A stretch of 64,000 nt of DNA from Dicyema japonicum (GCA_011109175.1 RDEW01000073.1:59662-123661); one strand, 5' to 3'. Positions 34,626-46,990 are shown, counted from the stretch's first letter. The notes: generated by a model not told the origin, from the letters alone. Program-made: numbers and translations.

Positions 34626-34985
34626 ATTTCGTATGCGCTTAATGGTGGAAAAGGTTAAGTTTATTTGATGCAGTTGTAAGCAATTTTCTCCACGAGCACG
34701 TGACTGTTCTTATACTTACTTACGTCTTTTATGATGTAGAAGACGTCATCTTTTCCTGAATTAATGCTTTGATTTAAAACTGCTCCCACTTGATAATAAC
34801 GAGTAGTGTCCCAACCAACGTTTATAGGGACTGCTAGTTAACTGAATCACCACAAAACGTGCACGTGTGTTGAATGATGACGGCCAGGGAGAAAGAGGGT
34901 GTCTCAGTAATGGTGTTTAAATGACGACGCTTCGTACCAAATTTTACGATAATTGAATAAATAATAGTAACCATAGAGCCCAACG

Positions 34986-35878
34986 ATGCCACGTGGGGCC
35001 TCTAAAGTAGTTTTGAGTCCCCCATTTTAGAAGCCAGTAATTAAAATATGCAAGGACAAACCTCTCTCAGAAAAGATTCTTAGAAGAGCCGACAACTGGA
35101 TTAAGGAAAACTGGGGACATTTTCTGTTTTACTGCAAGCAAATCAAATCGACGTAAGCAACAACAACAAAATAAAAATCACGGATTTAAGGACAAGTCCT
35201 GAGTCTTCGGTAACCTTAGTTCTCAGGGATCTGAATGCAACCTTCAACACAGCCGAAATCGACTACTTGTCGGCTCTTCTTGACTTTGAAGACTCGGGGG
35301 AGTTCAACTACGAACAGTGCGAACACGGATTCTCCATAATAAAGTACAATATCCCTAAACAGTTACTTCTACGGAAACGTGCTTTTCGAAAAATTGAAGA
35401 TCCCTACTAAGGAACCGGTCCCCAAAAAATGGTGACTGCGAACCTCAAACCACTCCTTCCGTGTGATCACTGCGGAATTCCGCTACCCCAACTCCGAGAC
35501 CTCTGTCCTCAGTTCTCCATATTTTTTTAATTCAGATTTATTAACTTGAAGTGTGTGTTGGTGACCTTCGCAGACTCCGAGTCCCCATTTCATCACACAA
35601 TCGTCTGTCTCCCAACTAGTTCCTTAATTCAGTACGTAATGAGTCGGATTGAGGGGGACCTGGATCTTTCAATATCAGAATTGTCCATATTCAGTGACCT
35701 TTCAAAGTCCAATGCTCTGAGACCAAGTTTAACCATCTCTGAATGCGGTCTTATCGGGTCTAACCTCTTCTATCCCTCGGAATACACATTATTTTACGAC
35801 TTTGATACCCCCATAATAGACTGTCCCCTCCTCAACTCCTACATTGGCCTAAAAATTAACGATCTTCACTTTAAATGA
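34986..35878 (+). CDS. unrecognised protein with ubiquitin-like C-terminus
   Basis: Exons joined by introns of 24 nt (after MPRGASK), 19 nt (near 35345-35363, gtacaat...cag) and 24 nt (near 35520-35543). The N-part reads SEKILRRADNWIKENWG, then NNKIKITDLRTSPESS, VTLVLRDLNATFN and DFEDSGEFNYEQC. A middle part has CDHCGIPLP. The C-terminal ~95 residues (KCVLVTFADSESPF, SLIQYVMSRIEGD, LTISECGLIGSN, EYTLFYDF) have the strand-helix-strand order of a beta-grasp ubiquitin-like domain. Two 1-nt discontinuities, in a GGGG run near 35116 and an A run near 35425, must be bridged to give about 275 residues. I do not know the family; conservation in animals is inferred only from how well the exons fit. 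Confidence 0.55.
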
Positions 35879-36389
35879 TATTATTTCTGTTCTCGTGTTG
35901 CTGATTACACTCGACTTAGTCATTGTATCACTTTGGCCTTCCATGTGAATGATTCCGTCTACACTTCTGGTGGATGAAATCATGAACTTTGGGGACATAC
36001 ACGAAGCTTGGAAGCGTCAGATACCCTATGCTCATGGTTAGAATCTCACCGGGGAGGAACGATGCTTGGCACTCATCTCGAAACACTACTAAGCCAACTA
36101 TTTGGTAGTAACTTTATAAGGGAGATGGTTAGATCTTGACGGATCTGAAATGGGGGTGATCAATATACTTGTATGGATGGTGGAGACCAAACTAGGTTAT
36201 TAAAATGTGCCCAAATTAGATGATATGATGAAACTGATGAATAATTTAAAACTCTGACTTTCCACAAACAAAATGAGAATCATAAATATCCTTAGTGACA
36301 AGGTTGGCATTCTTAGAATGATTTTATGACTGAGGTAACTCAGTCGAGGATTAAAACGATCCACGAATAGGTTTCTACTACAAAAGCCA

Positions 36390-36680
36390 TGGTATCAACA
36401 ACATTGATACATTTAATGGTTCCCTACCACAAGAAGTCTGTGTACACTTGGCCCACCTCCGATGGGGTTACCATATAAATTTACACGAAAATATAAACAT
36501 AATCGGAAGATCGGTTTCGTTGGTGTCCACTTTGTTCCTTTAGACGACAAGACAGGTCACCTCTTCTCTTGATCTGCCTTCAACAGATACTTGACGGATA
36601 TCTAGTCAAGTTGGTAGTCGCCTTCATGTTAGCTACCGGTTTCTTTCACCTCAAGGAACGAAGGTAAGCAAATAATGAAT
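36390..36680 (+). mobile_element. possible LINE 3' fragment
   Basis: 36600-36665 encodes VAFMLATGFFHLKER, nearly the same as IIILLATGFLHLKG encoded at 40640-40680 just after a clear LINE C-terminus. The shared piece suggests both are ends of one element family. Confidence 0.4.
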
Positions 36681-36927
36681 CTACAGGGGTCTCAGCATAC
36701 CGGAATCCTTAAGTCGAAGTTTTTGATAGTTAGTCGGTTAAGTAACCCCGTGCTCACTAGCACGTAGGAACAAGCGGTTGTCAAATGGGACACGGCAAAT
36801 GCCGATCACTCCAAGATCAACTTTGGAGTAGTAGACAACAGATGTTCAGGCAATTAAAAAATTTTAATAAGAATAATTAAAAAAATGATAAATTTTTTTA
36901 AAATTTAAATTTTTGGTTATCAGTTGC

Positions 36928-37416
36928 ATGTCGATCAAAAAGAATTTTGTAAATTTTGTGTTTATTAAAGGTCACAAACATAAGGCCAGGTCTCGTACAT
37001 GATGTCCTTAACTCTCTGCTCACAGACAACATAGAGGGAGCATTGTATATCCCCCTCATTACTCTAGTTTAATTGACAAGAACGAGACTATACTATCATT
37101 TGTAGGAAACCAGAAGTACCGTACTCCCTTATTTGCGGCCACCGTCGTTGATATTTGGAAGCGTGAAGAGATGGGATCTGATCAGTGCACACAGTCGAAG
37201 AATGATCCTAACATTATGATCTTCAACTGCACGGTATGTCACATATGAATGTTCCAGAATAAAGGAATGGCTATTGCATGGTTTGGGGACCTCCTCATCG
37301 GTGTGTTTGGGACCTCAGTGATGTCTCCAGTATTGGAAATTAAGGTGAATGTCTGGTTGGACAATTAGATCGGGAATGCCAGGGACAAACTGGTCAGGTC
37401 CTTAACCCAAAAATGA
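36928..37416 (+). CDS. LAMTOR2 (roadblock-domain Ragulator subunit)
   Basis: Roadblock/LC7 protein of the Ragulator complex, which anchors Rag GTPases and mTORC1 to late endosomes/lysosomes. Five exons with introns 36949-36970 (22 nt), 37067-37086 (20), 37234-37257 (24) and 37345-37368 (24) give exactly 399 nt, 132 residues; human LAMTOR2 has 125. Similar pattern along the whole length: NIRPGLVHDVLNSLL at the N-terminus, FAATVVDIWK in the central helix (human ...AIASNIWAAY), PNIMIFNCTNKGMAIAWFGD (human KFILMDCMEGRVAITRV) and KIGNARDKLVRSLTQ at the end. Start: first Met followed by the phase-0 intron. No frame correction needed. Another roadblock paralogue is possible but less likely. Confidence 0.75.
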
Positions 37417-37419
37417 CCT

Positions 37420-38580
37420 CTTAAATCTATTTCATTGTCTCTGTCCTTTTGTGCCCTCAGTATTGGTTTTTTGAATTAGGCTTTTACTGCCCAAACACGT
37501 GCGCATCAGAGACTCAATGTACACATAGTTCCGTGAACTCTGCGCATAAAATTTGGCATCAGATGGTGTAGATGACTCCAATCTTAAAGGAGTCTTACGC
37601 CTACCTTCATATCGAGCACCCCCACCGCATCAGAATAGCATTGCATATACGAAGATATCGAATTCAAATCACTTCATGATCTTATTGATTTTTATAGTCT
37701 ACTTGAGTTAACATGTTAACTAGTCAGAGGGTTGATGTGGTGGGGTACCTCATTGTAAAAATGCCCACTTAGCTTTGCGGTGGATGAAAATCTCTTCCAT
37801 CTTCATAAGACATCAGATACCCAACAAGATCTTTATAAGAAAACCAGAAGGTCGTTGATGACTATTTTTTATTGCACAGAAATTAACTGCCGTAGAAAGT
37901 GAGTGAGGTGCCACCAAGAAATCCGTATTTCAATGGAGGGAATCAAGTTATTCCGGTTACTGTACTGAGAGGGGGTGGAACTGTCTAAGAATGAAGTTTA
38001 TTTAGTTACCTCTTCCCTTCAAGTCAAGAAAACCAGTACCCAACAAAACATCGAAAGCATACACTCCCAGAGTTTATTTAATATTTCCGGACACACTCCA
38101 GAGATAAATCCTTCCTCCTTGAGAAGGCAATCAAATACAGTTCTGCAGGGTCAGTGATGTGCTTCCAAAATAAACATGTTATTCAATATACTTTGCCCCA
38201 GTACGGCAATATCCATCACGCTCATCGCGCATCTTGCAATGGCTGTGAAAGAAAGATCCTAGATTGACAGGTAATAACATGGTCATCGAAATTAATTGTT
38301 TTCAAAAATATATTTTTTACAAATAAGCTAAAAATTTGGAAACCTGATCGCAACAAGAACCAAAAATTTTTAAGAATTACCACTAATTCTCTAATAATTA
38401 GACTTCCAAAGACGTCATTGAATCCACCTACGCTCAATGCCTTGGCAGCATTCAAAAATGATCATCTCTCCCCTATCCAACAGTGTTAAAAGCACGTGTA
38501 CCACTCCGACCGGAGGAACTGGATTAACCCTATCTCAGGTTATTAAATCTCCCTAATAAATAAAACATAATACTATTAAA
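37420..38580. other. no gene recognised
   Basis: Two short frames (37975-38157 on +, 38222-38455 on -) have no known domain. A Cys-x2-Cys stretch near 38235 was considered as a ZZ finger and rejected. Confidence 0.35.
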
Positions 38581-38589
38581 ACATAAATA

Positions 38590-40104
38590 TTAGTGATTAC
38601 AGGGAAAAGGGTTGTTATTAACACAAGATCTAAGTACCCCCAAACAGCAATACCTGTGGAATGCATCCCCACATGGAGAGAACACAGCAGAGGAATCAAA
38701 CCTGTACAACAGTTCATTCTTGCCACATAGCATACACTCTCTCCCGCTGGTTCTGCATCTCTAGGGTTATAGCAAGGATAACTCGGCAGGACACTTTTAT
38801 GTGATTCGAAAAAAGCGAGAAAATGTGGACCAATCTGGACAAAAGTAGTCCATGGTGGAGAGCCATTATGTCAGACAAAGTAAAAAGCTGACTCCCGTCT
38901 AGCACATGGTGCATATCGTGCATTTGGTCCCCATTCTCGTCAAGTTGATGCAGCACCTGACTAGAATCCTCGCACTGCCATAAATAGAACCGCATGGAAG
39001 CGATCACCCGCCGATAAGTCTGCAGTAAAGACAAGATTACACTATGATTTCGTCCATTCTGAGATTGGGAGACATCAGAGGGGGGTAATCAGCAGAACTT
39101 GGATCAATTACAGGGTTATTTCTAACCAAATACTGTATCTGAAGTGAGGATCGACACATGTAGTATTTGTTAATGTCCCAATTTAGAAGAACTCGAACTG
39201 GGTTAACAGCCAAGTCGTTCCAGTGACATTTACTGCAGTAATACTTCCCCGTGTAGTCACAAATACGGGGGATAGAGCGAGAGTCTGATTACAACCCACA
39301 ATACTTTGGTAAGAGATTGGAGTTCGGCACTCAAAACACTCGTAATTCTGTAAGTGGAGACCTCCGTCGGGACAGATTTTGGAAGGATATGCAGTGAACT
39401 GCTTCACTTGTACTGAAACACAGACACGTGACAGTTTTGACGTACAGCACACATGGCAGGATAGGTGGCACTCTGGAATAACAGAGTTGTCTACCTGAGC
39501 ATATATAGCAGTTGTAAAGTCGGGGAAATAGGAATCCAAGACATATCTCACAATATGAAGGAAGGGACAGCTGAAGTAACGTGTTGGGGAACAAAATGAG
39601 TGATTTTTTAGAAAAACTATATCTTTCTCAGCTATCTTGAATTATATAAAGGAAACCTTCTCCTGTGAGTCGTTATTTTTGATCTTGGCGTCTATTAATT
39701 CCCTGAGAGCCAACTCCCACTCTGATGTCCCCTCCTCCTGGTTGTGGAAATTCCGTAAGGCCTCGACAATTATGTGCGAATCAATCCTCTTGATCTATGA
39801 TGAGAATATTTGAGGGAACGGGTTGGGGGAAGTAATCGTTGTAAAACTCAATTTTATGAACTTCTTCAACGTTATCAGTTAAGGCAAGCTGATCATAAGA
39901 GCCAATGATTTGGGGACTTTGGGAATCTTCGCACATTTTGTCAGTATATTTGAATCTCTTTCGATACTTTGGGTTGATATTCGTTTGTGGGGAGGTTTTA
40001 CTAACAAATGTCGACTTGGGTAGTCCACTCTCCAAATTACTAATGTAAGGCACTTCCACTAATAAATTTTCTTCATTAAATGATCCACGTCTGGGAGAAT
40101 TCAT
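38590..40104 (-). CDS. DEF8 homologue (C1 + Rubicon-homology zinc domain)
   Basis: DEF8 binds late-endosomal/lysosomal partners (Rab7/PLEKHM1 network) in animals. Six introns: 39795-39819 (25 nt), 39636-39656 (21), 39473-39494 (22), 39285-39304 (20), 39020-39042 (23), 38761-38794 (34). A polar N-terminal region precedes a C1-type zinc finger (SYCEICLGFLF, LYNCYICSECHLSCHVCC). Next comes CPDGGLHLQNYECFECRTPI, then ICDYTGKYYCSKCHWNDLAV, the hallmark of DEF8/PLEKHM/Rubicon proteins, and LLNWD. It ends in a long helical part and a last Cys/His cluster (CMLCGK, PCGDAFHRYCC). C1 followed by the Rubicon-homology region is the DEF8 order. One missing base in a CCC run (39564-39566 on +) must be supplied; the length is then 456 residues, as expected for DEF8. 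Confidence 0.9.
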
Positions 40105-40216
40105 AAATTTATTAATTCATAATTTGATTTAATTTGAAAAATTAATTTAAATTTTTTTTACCGGGTTAGGTAACTAATTCTTCCTTGGTTTATTCTGACT
40201 GATCTCTGGGAACTGC

Positions 40217-40700
40217 TTGGCCATTCCTTCCATCCCCAGTAAGAGTCGTCTGAAACAGATACACGATTTTGTTTCTACGAGAAGCATTCGAAGACTCGAA
40301 GACAATAAAATATTACAGCGACCCCCTCCTCCAATAGACCAATCAGAATCCTCTCTTTCAAGGGACGTGCGAGTAAACCTGGCTCGTTTACGATGTGGGC
40401 ACCACCCATATCTACCAGCTTATGATGTACTCTCCCCTTCTGCAACCTCCACGTGCTGACAACAAATCACCTATTTCAATGTCATGAATTGGCACAACAT
40501 TTTTTCACAATGCCGGAACTGACCGATTTATGGGAGCGACCACATCTGCTGCGTACTACTTAATAGCTGCTGGCCTCCTGCAAGTTAGTGAGGCTGAGGT
40601 TACTTAACTAACTAATCTTTGGGAACGCCCGCCTTGATTGCTATTATTCTGTTAGCCACCGGTTTCCTCCACTTGAAGGGACTGGAGGTAAATATACAAC
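40217..40700 (+). mobile_element. LINE C-terminal fragment
   Basis: 40360-40440 encodes SRDVRVNLARLRCGHHPYLPAY (here split for clarity as SRDVRVNLARL + RCGHHPYLPAY), the typical post-RT segment of jockey/CR1-like ORF2. Then a shifted frame gives HLFQCHELAQHF and LTDLWERP, the CxxC...HLFxC...LW end. A second LWERP-like piece follows at 40618. 5' truncated. Confidence 0.65.
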
Positions 40701-41036
40701 AAATTTTTTAAACACAAAAATGAGAACTTTGAGAAATTGCTCCTCGAGTTTTTCGGGAGGTCGTCAGGCTTAAGGTTATTATATTGGGGTGATAAATAAA
40801 TCAGCATTTTAATAAGGTCCCTAGGAGCAAATCCGCGATCCTCCCATACGTTTCTCGAATTTGTTAGATATTGTGGAAATTGGAAATAAAATTGGTTCAC
40901 CTACTAATTCTTGAATTGTGCCTTGCCAACCTAAATTTTGACATTGTGTCTGGCTAGTAGTTCTCCGTTGATATAGTTGACCTTTAAGACTTTGGAGGAG
41001 TTCCCTGACGTGCCATGAGTTGCTTATTTGCTTCAT
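40652..41036 (-). CDS. uncertain minus-strand reading frames
   Basis: Two overlapping minus frames (40821-41036 and 40652-40900) could be exons of a small gene because they run back to back without long gaps. I could not find a GT-AG pair joining them in frame, and neither has a known domain. The second overlaps the LINE fragment on the other strand. Low confidence. Confidence 0.15.
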
Positions 41037-41389
41037 GGTGAATCAAACTCCTTGTTTTTTTCCTCGCGAGGATGGAAGAGGTGAAGGAGCTGAGGGACTT
41101 CAAATCATGAGATTATGAACGAGGGAAGTCTGAATGTAGAAATCCCAGACTCAAACCAATTAATTGAAAGAATTTAGCCGTCAGAGGGTGATAGCTAACG
41201 TCCAACATGTTTAGACAGGCACTGTCGATCCTTCAAACTTGACTAGTCGAGTAACTGAGCCTAATCCACGTGTACTAAGTCTGATTAAGCACACAACGTG
41301 TCCGAATAAGTCATAAATAATATTTATTGGAAACAAAAGTTATAGGCGGTTTATGGCAGTCTCGCACAAATTGACGCTAGTTCGGAGAA

Positions 41390-42391
41390 CTAAGGTAAAG
41401 GAGACTGGAAACCTTTTAAAATAAACTCCAATCCATATGTATCATTAAAGAGGACACCGTATTCCTCAAATTGCCCAATGATTTCTTTCAAAGCCTCAGC
41501 CGGGATCATCAACAGCGTGGAAAACTGATAACTCAGGGACGATAAGACGGACGAGTAAGAGCTATAAGTGAACCGAATGTTGGTAATCTCAAGTAAATCA
41601 AGGACCGACCTGAGACTCATACACGAGAATGATGTCGTTCACGCACATGTCCGGCTTATTGAGGAGATTCTTCATTCCCTCCATTCTAATTTGGGCGAGA
41701 TTCACCATCTATATATTAAAGACTGTAAGACCTCATTGAGCAGAATGGATACCAAAGTCGAGATTTGACTGTCACTTTCGGTAAACTTCAAAGTACTCTT
41801 ATCGGTCCGTGTCAGCTCAAGAAGTCGAGAAGAAACGTGCATTTCGACATCAAGTAACTTTAAAGCCAAAATTCTGACACTAAGGTCATCGGCTTTATTC
41901 AAATTAAGGCTAATTGATGAGTCGGACTGATTCATTCCCCCATCCTCCAAGGGAGTCAAGTAATAAGGGACCATAAACTGCTCGGTCTTCCCAAATTTCT
42001 CGTTGAGTCTCATCTTCTTCCCAGAGCTCATGAAATTACTGTTGATATCACACGTCGTGTCGAATGAAATGCTCTTGGCTGATATTCTTGGATCATCGGA
42101 CGAATTCCTCGGGGAACACAACATCATCTTATTGAGCCATTCCTCCACAAAGTGCCCCCGATCATTCTTCTCATTCAGTATTACTCCTTTGCTCACTAAT
42201 TTTCCCAAATTTTCACGTTTCTTGCTTTTTTTAGAAAAATTGTTGAAAGCCTTTATGATCTTCTTGATCATCTTGGGGGAACTCTCACTCACCTTCATTT
42301 TTTCAAGAACGTTAGAGTTCCTTGAGTTAGCATTTACCATGAATGGGCGAGAGACTACCAAATCCACGTGTTTTGCCTGGTTTCTAAACAA
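41390..42391 (-). CDS. unknown helical protein, at least three exons
   Basis: A long frame (41702-42391) with Lys-rich (KKIIKAFNNFSKKSKKREN) and Ser/Asn-rich parts joins through a 23-nt intron (gtcttac...atatag, about 41693-41715) to MVNLAQIRMEGMKNLL, and through a 22-nt intron (about 41584-41605) to ITNIRFTYSSYSSVL...FQSPLP and a stop. Both junctions preserve frame. The C-terminal half is predicted helical by composition and vaguely recalls a DH-type bundle, but no diagnostic motif is present. It may be the 3' part of the PDZ gene directly upstream, since only about 150 nt separate them and that gap has no clear promoter. Met 42339 is a possible independent start. Confidence 0.5.
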
Positions 42392-42538
42392 ATTAGCGGT
42401 GATTGGATTTTAAAGCAAAATTAAGCGTGGACAGCAATCACTTTGATGCCAAGACCTTGCGAATATATTAATTTACTAATTTTGCAGGAAATGCTCGATT
42501 TCTGCCAGCGGGAAGCCCAATTATGCAATTTATAATTC

Positions 42539-43019
42539 TCACAGTATTAATCTTATTATTTCACTTATTTGATACTCAGTTGATATTTTTCCATTCAATT
42601 TGACGATTTGATCCCCGACTTTGAGTCCACTTTTGAATGCAGGAGACTCCCCGAAAACCATGCACACAATTGGTGGTAGAGTGGATGTGACGGAGAAACC
42701 AAACCCACGTGGTCCTCGGTTGATTTTTATCTGTCTAATGAAATCAAGTATTACCTTAATGATAGAAAGGCCAATTACGTTGTCTTCAGTCAGGCTTACA
42801 ACTTCTTCCTCCACATGGAGGTTCCCCAATTCTGGCTCAACGTGTTCGGCTTCGTTCACATTTTCACAAATGGATGATCTGGAAGAACTCTCTAGGTTGA
42901 TCTTGCTGTGCTGAGGTTTGGAGGGGGTCTTCAACTATACAGCAAAAAATGACCTGTTTAGACTTGTCTACGCTGATATTATCAATTTCAGTGCCGAACT
43001 TTCTGACTGGGGGATTCAT
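42539..43019 (-). CDS. PDZ-domain protein
   Basis: Met 43019 begins MNPPVRKFGTEIDNIS; a 19-nt intron (gtcattt...atag, about 42936-42954) joins to KTPSKPQHSKINLES and an acidic linker. A PDZ domain follows: GPRGFGFSVT (carboxylate-binding loop, GFGF in place of GLGF), PPIVCMVFGESPAFKSGL and KVGDQIVKLNGKI, then ISEIIRLI (alpha-B helix). PDZ domains bind C-terminal peptides and organise signalling complexes. The frame ends just after alpha-B, so the last strand must come from another exon, perhaps in the downstream gene at 41.4-42.4 kb. Family (RhoGEF, scaffolding or other) not determined. Confidence 0.75.
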
Positions 43020-43721
43020 TTCTAAAATAACGGAAAACGTAGTATATTAATGAGGAATGCACTCAAAACCATCTGCCTTTCAAAAATCAGTAAATTCGAT
43101 AATCAACCGTGGAATGCTAGGTCGCTATTAAATATGACAGAAGCATGTACTATCAGTTAAAAATGAGAAGTGACAAGTGCTAATGGGGGAAAACAATCGA
43201 GTCACTGATTGCCCATAATTATAATTGTAATTAATTATTGTTACCTAAATTGGGAATGCTAATAAAACTCACATGAAAGGGATAAATGAGATTATCCGTG
43301 ACCACCCTCTCTAAGTTTGTGGAACAGTTAAATATGAAAATGCAGGGGTAAAGCAGTAAATTTAACTGAAACATACAGCAAAAGTCAATCAAAAAAATAT
43401 AACTTTTCCGCTTATAACTGTTTAAGGAGATGTTATACGCACCCCCGCAGAGTAGGATGGTCCTTCAAAAGAGAGCAATAAGTGGAGTAAAACATACATT
43501 CGTGCAGTCTATCCAACAAACAAGCGCATAATTTTCATATTAAAGACCCAACGTTGAGTCGTCTAATGGGGGCGTGACATAGCGGCAATGCAGTATATTA
43601 CGACAGCCATAAATGTCCCGATCAAAGATGAGGTCAATTACATAAATCTTAGTCTACAACACCACATTTATTACTTCCTACACAGACCACATTAAAAACA
43701 GACATTTCATAAACAAAGTAG

Positions 43722-46067
43722 TCAACAAGAAACAAGAATGGAAGACTCAATCTCAATCAACTTGGCAGTAAATTCGGGGGCAAACTGATAAGGCAAATGT
43801 CCCACATAGGTGATTAGAGCCATTGCCTTGCTCTTCAGAAGTGACTTGCCCTACACAATCACCACCAATACTACTGAGGTATCAACAGGAGACAAGACCT
43901 TGTAGATCTGCTGTATGTTGATCATATTAGCCAACAGTAAATCACAGAGACACCACCTTACTTCCGCTGAGAGTCTCGAAAACCTCTCCACCTTGGATGA
44001 GACAAGACTTGGAGACGTTGGGAAGAGTCCAATCGCCTCAACAAGCTAAAATAACCAAAGCTCCCACATTAAGACACTCATCATATTCTTTATTATTGAA
44101 GGAATTGTAGAATGTCGTCAAATCAAGGATAATATACAAACTCTGCACTTTCTCATTTCTCCCCCTCTCTCCGGTACCTCTCAGCCAAAGTGAGTCCAAT
44201 GTTCTCCAGATTACGACGGTCAGAACTGTCTGCCTTCGAAACGAGGATGAGAAAGTTCTCAAAGTAAAAGTCCAAACACTCATCAATACTCTTAAGTAAC
44301 CACAAAACCAACCTCCCCCAAATCATATGCGAAGATGGCCTCCTCAACAAACCTATTTCTCCTAAAGTAATCGGCCAATGTAAGAATAAAGGACTTTGGA
44401 CATTCAATGTACTTTGCAATAAGTCCCTTACAATCCCTTGTCCCCAATATGATATCAAAATTGTGCTTCTTGGTTCTGATCATGTCCGATATAATTTCCA
44501 CAAACGTGTCCTTTCCATCCTTGAGAGCACTGAGAGTCACAAAACTCACAACCAAATAAAACTAAGACAGTCAAGGGATGACCTCATGTCATCCCGGAGA
44601 TATTTGGCCACATAGTCCCTCATCAGTTTCCCCACCAGCCTCGTACACTCAGAATCTAAAATCCCAACCACGTTCAACCTGTAGGTAGTAGCTGTGAATG
44701 TATTAACTGCAGAATAACAGGAAGTGAGTGGCAAAACAGGGACTTGGGACAATTTAAAAGGGAGACAAGAACATCACCGAATTGTCCAGACAAAATTTGT
44801 CTCCTCACTCGACTCATAAACGAAGAACCGTCCAACTCCCTTAGATTTACCAATCCATGATCAGAGCAGCCAGTCTTCCCAATATTGTATTTGATCATAG
44901 TGAAGCACCAGAACAGCCAGTCATCTCCCCGAATGTCAGGGATATCCTCCACATTTGGTGACTCACCCCCAACCAGCATACATATCAGTCTAATCTCATC
45001 TAACAGTGTTACTTCTTGAACGAATCAGTAATTGTCCCGGAAACTAATCTCCCGTTTTCTGACCGATAATCCCCATCCAGATGGCTAACCAGAACGTCTT
45101 TCAAGTGACCTCGCACTGAACTGAAAATAAACAACGTCAGTACACTGAATCCATTATATGGATATCATGTTACAACCCTTTGCTCTCATTAGGTAGAAAA
45201 CCAGCTGCCATACTGGGATACCACCCACTACACCGTCCTCCAACTCATCTGGACCATCCACAGGTCGTATCTGCTTCACAATTTCTGCCACGAGGTCGTT
45301 GTTACAGTCAATTTTGGTCATGAAACTGTGGTCACTCATAATGAGAACCAATCGTGCAGATAGTCCAGAGATATCTCCAACAATTGGTCATACGAAAGAT
45401 CCCGGTCTTCTCTCTGACAAGAATTTCCGTGAATACGAGCCAATATCCGCCAGATTTCAGCAACCTCCTTAAAATGAACCAGGAAGGGTACAACAGTGGG
45501 GAAGTGGTCGACAGAATCCAAAAACAAAGGAAAGAGGCATAGATTGGCAGAATTGTTGTACATCTGGTCACAATAGTCGGTGATGATGGTCATGTAATGT
45601 TGTATGGTGGTAAGATGGTGAACCGAGGACACGTTAACACGATCATCCTGTCGTGATTATGGAAAGTACGTTATTGGTCTGCATGGATGAGTGCGAGAAG
45701 ACCTTCTCTTTGCATTTATTCCACGTGTCATCCATTTTTGCTTGAATGCTAGCCTCCACGTTTTTCAGCAGCTAAAATGAGTAAGCCACCAACCTCCAGA
45801 CGACAGCTGTCCATGATCTTCAGGAGAGACTCTCTTCTATTGATTTCCATTTGCCTCTGAACTTATATACAATGTTACTTCAATATTCGATAAATTGACA
45901 CGTGCTTTAGTCTCCTTGTCTCGTTTGTTATCATGGCATGAATCACTTAGTAATCTGCTTGCTCTTTGATTTAAATAAGTTGAATTAGATGTTGATTTGT
46001 CTGTATTTCTGATTTTGTTATTCAGTGATTCAACTCTTTCTGATATCATGCTCACATTGCGATCCAT
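43722..46067 (-). CDS. NUP93/Nic96 nucleoporin
   Basis: Inner-ring scaffold of the nuclear pore. The whole length is recoverable as minus-strand exons. N-terminal coil from Met 46067 (SMISERVESLNNKI). A 22-nt intron leads to RQMEINRRESLLKIMDS, another 22-nt intron to LLKNVEASIQAKMDD, and a third to the alpha-solenoid. Solenoid signatures: IPVWQLVFYLMRAKG, IRGDDWLFWCFTMI (TTEDxLWL region), KHNFDIILG, RFVEEAIFAYDLGE, LENIGLTLAERYRREGE and LYIILDLTTFYN. The C-terminus LITYVGHLPYQF ends at the stop 43722-43724. Introns of 20-34 nt join most blocks. Two joints, near 45010-45150 and 44740-44760, were not fully resolved, so an exact length is not given; family length is about 820. Confidence 0.88.
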
Positions 46068-46079
46068 CAGATTTTTAAA

Positions 46080-46990
46080 TATTAAAAAAACAAAATTAAA
46101 TATTTAAAACTTAATTACTTTAAATTATATTAATATTATTTGTCGAATATTGAGGACTGTGACTTTTAAATGATCAAACATATCTTTAAAACCTGACTCC
46201 CCTCATTTAATAACCTTGGATATACCGGAATGAGGTTGAGAGTTAATTAACGTCCAATTAGGTATATTCAACTCCCACGGTCGGAGTAAGGCGTATCCAT
46301 CTTTATCCATTATTAGTGGAGTATGGAAGAAATGGACCTTACACTGAGCGTCTCCTGTGACAGACTGATAACATGACCCCTCTAAGGATTTAAGAAGGTG
46401 AGAGCACTAAGGAATCCTTTGACTAATATTACTGAATAATATTAGTCCAATAACCTTTCTGTAGCCTCATCATCTTCTTCGATGGTTTACCTGTGATCCC
46501 CAACTCTATATTTTGTATTCCTTTCTCTTTGATTATGAACTTGGTGGATAAATCGTCTACCGGTTTTCTTAACATTGAACTCGACGAGAGTTATGTAACA
46601 GAGTCGTGAATCTTTTGTAAGGTTCTCGCTGTGTATTTTAAATATTTGATTGGTGACAAAGATGTCCTTCGTGGCATGACGTTCAATAGAGATTTTGATG
46701 CCAACTTAATAGTCTGGTCAACTGAGGAACTTCGAAAGCCATCGTTCAATTTGTCTACTATTTCCAAGCGAAGATCTTAAAGTACCTTTCTCGGTACTGA
46801 GTCATTGTCTTCTATCTCATTGTTGATGTAGCTTAGAACTGTTAAAACTATTATACTAAAATATCTTAATAGTTAATTTAAAAATAAAATATTTAAAATG
46901 AATTCATCCGATGTGGTCCCATCTGGTTTGTATTTATATAAAAATATCCAGAAATGAGTATAAATGAAAATGAGAAGGAAGGTTCTTGTT
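46080..46990. promoter_or_regulatory. divergent intergenic region between NUP93 and HMG20
   Basis: About 930 bp separating the start codons of a minus-strand and a plus-strand gene, so it must hold both promoters. It is AT-rich. No TATA box or known motif stands out by eye. Confidence 0.4.

Noticed and set aside
38190-38260. HHAHRASCNGCERKIL on the plus strand, like the start of a ZZ zinc finger
   Set aside because: No continuation (RYxCxxCxxxDLC) in any frame or across any plausible mini-intron; surrounding frames closed.
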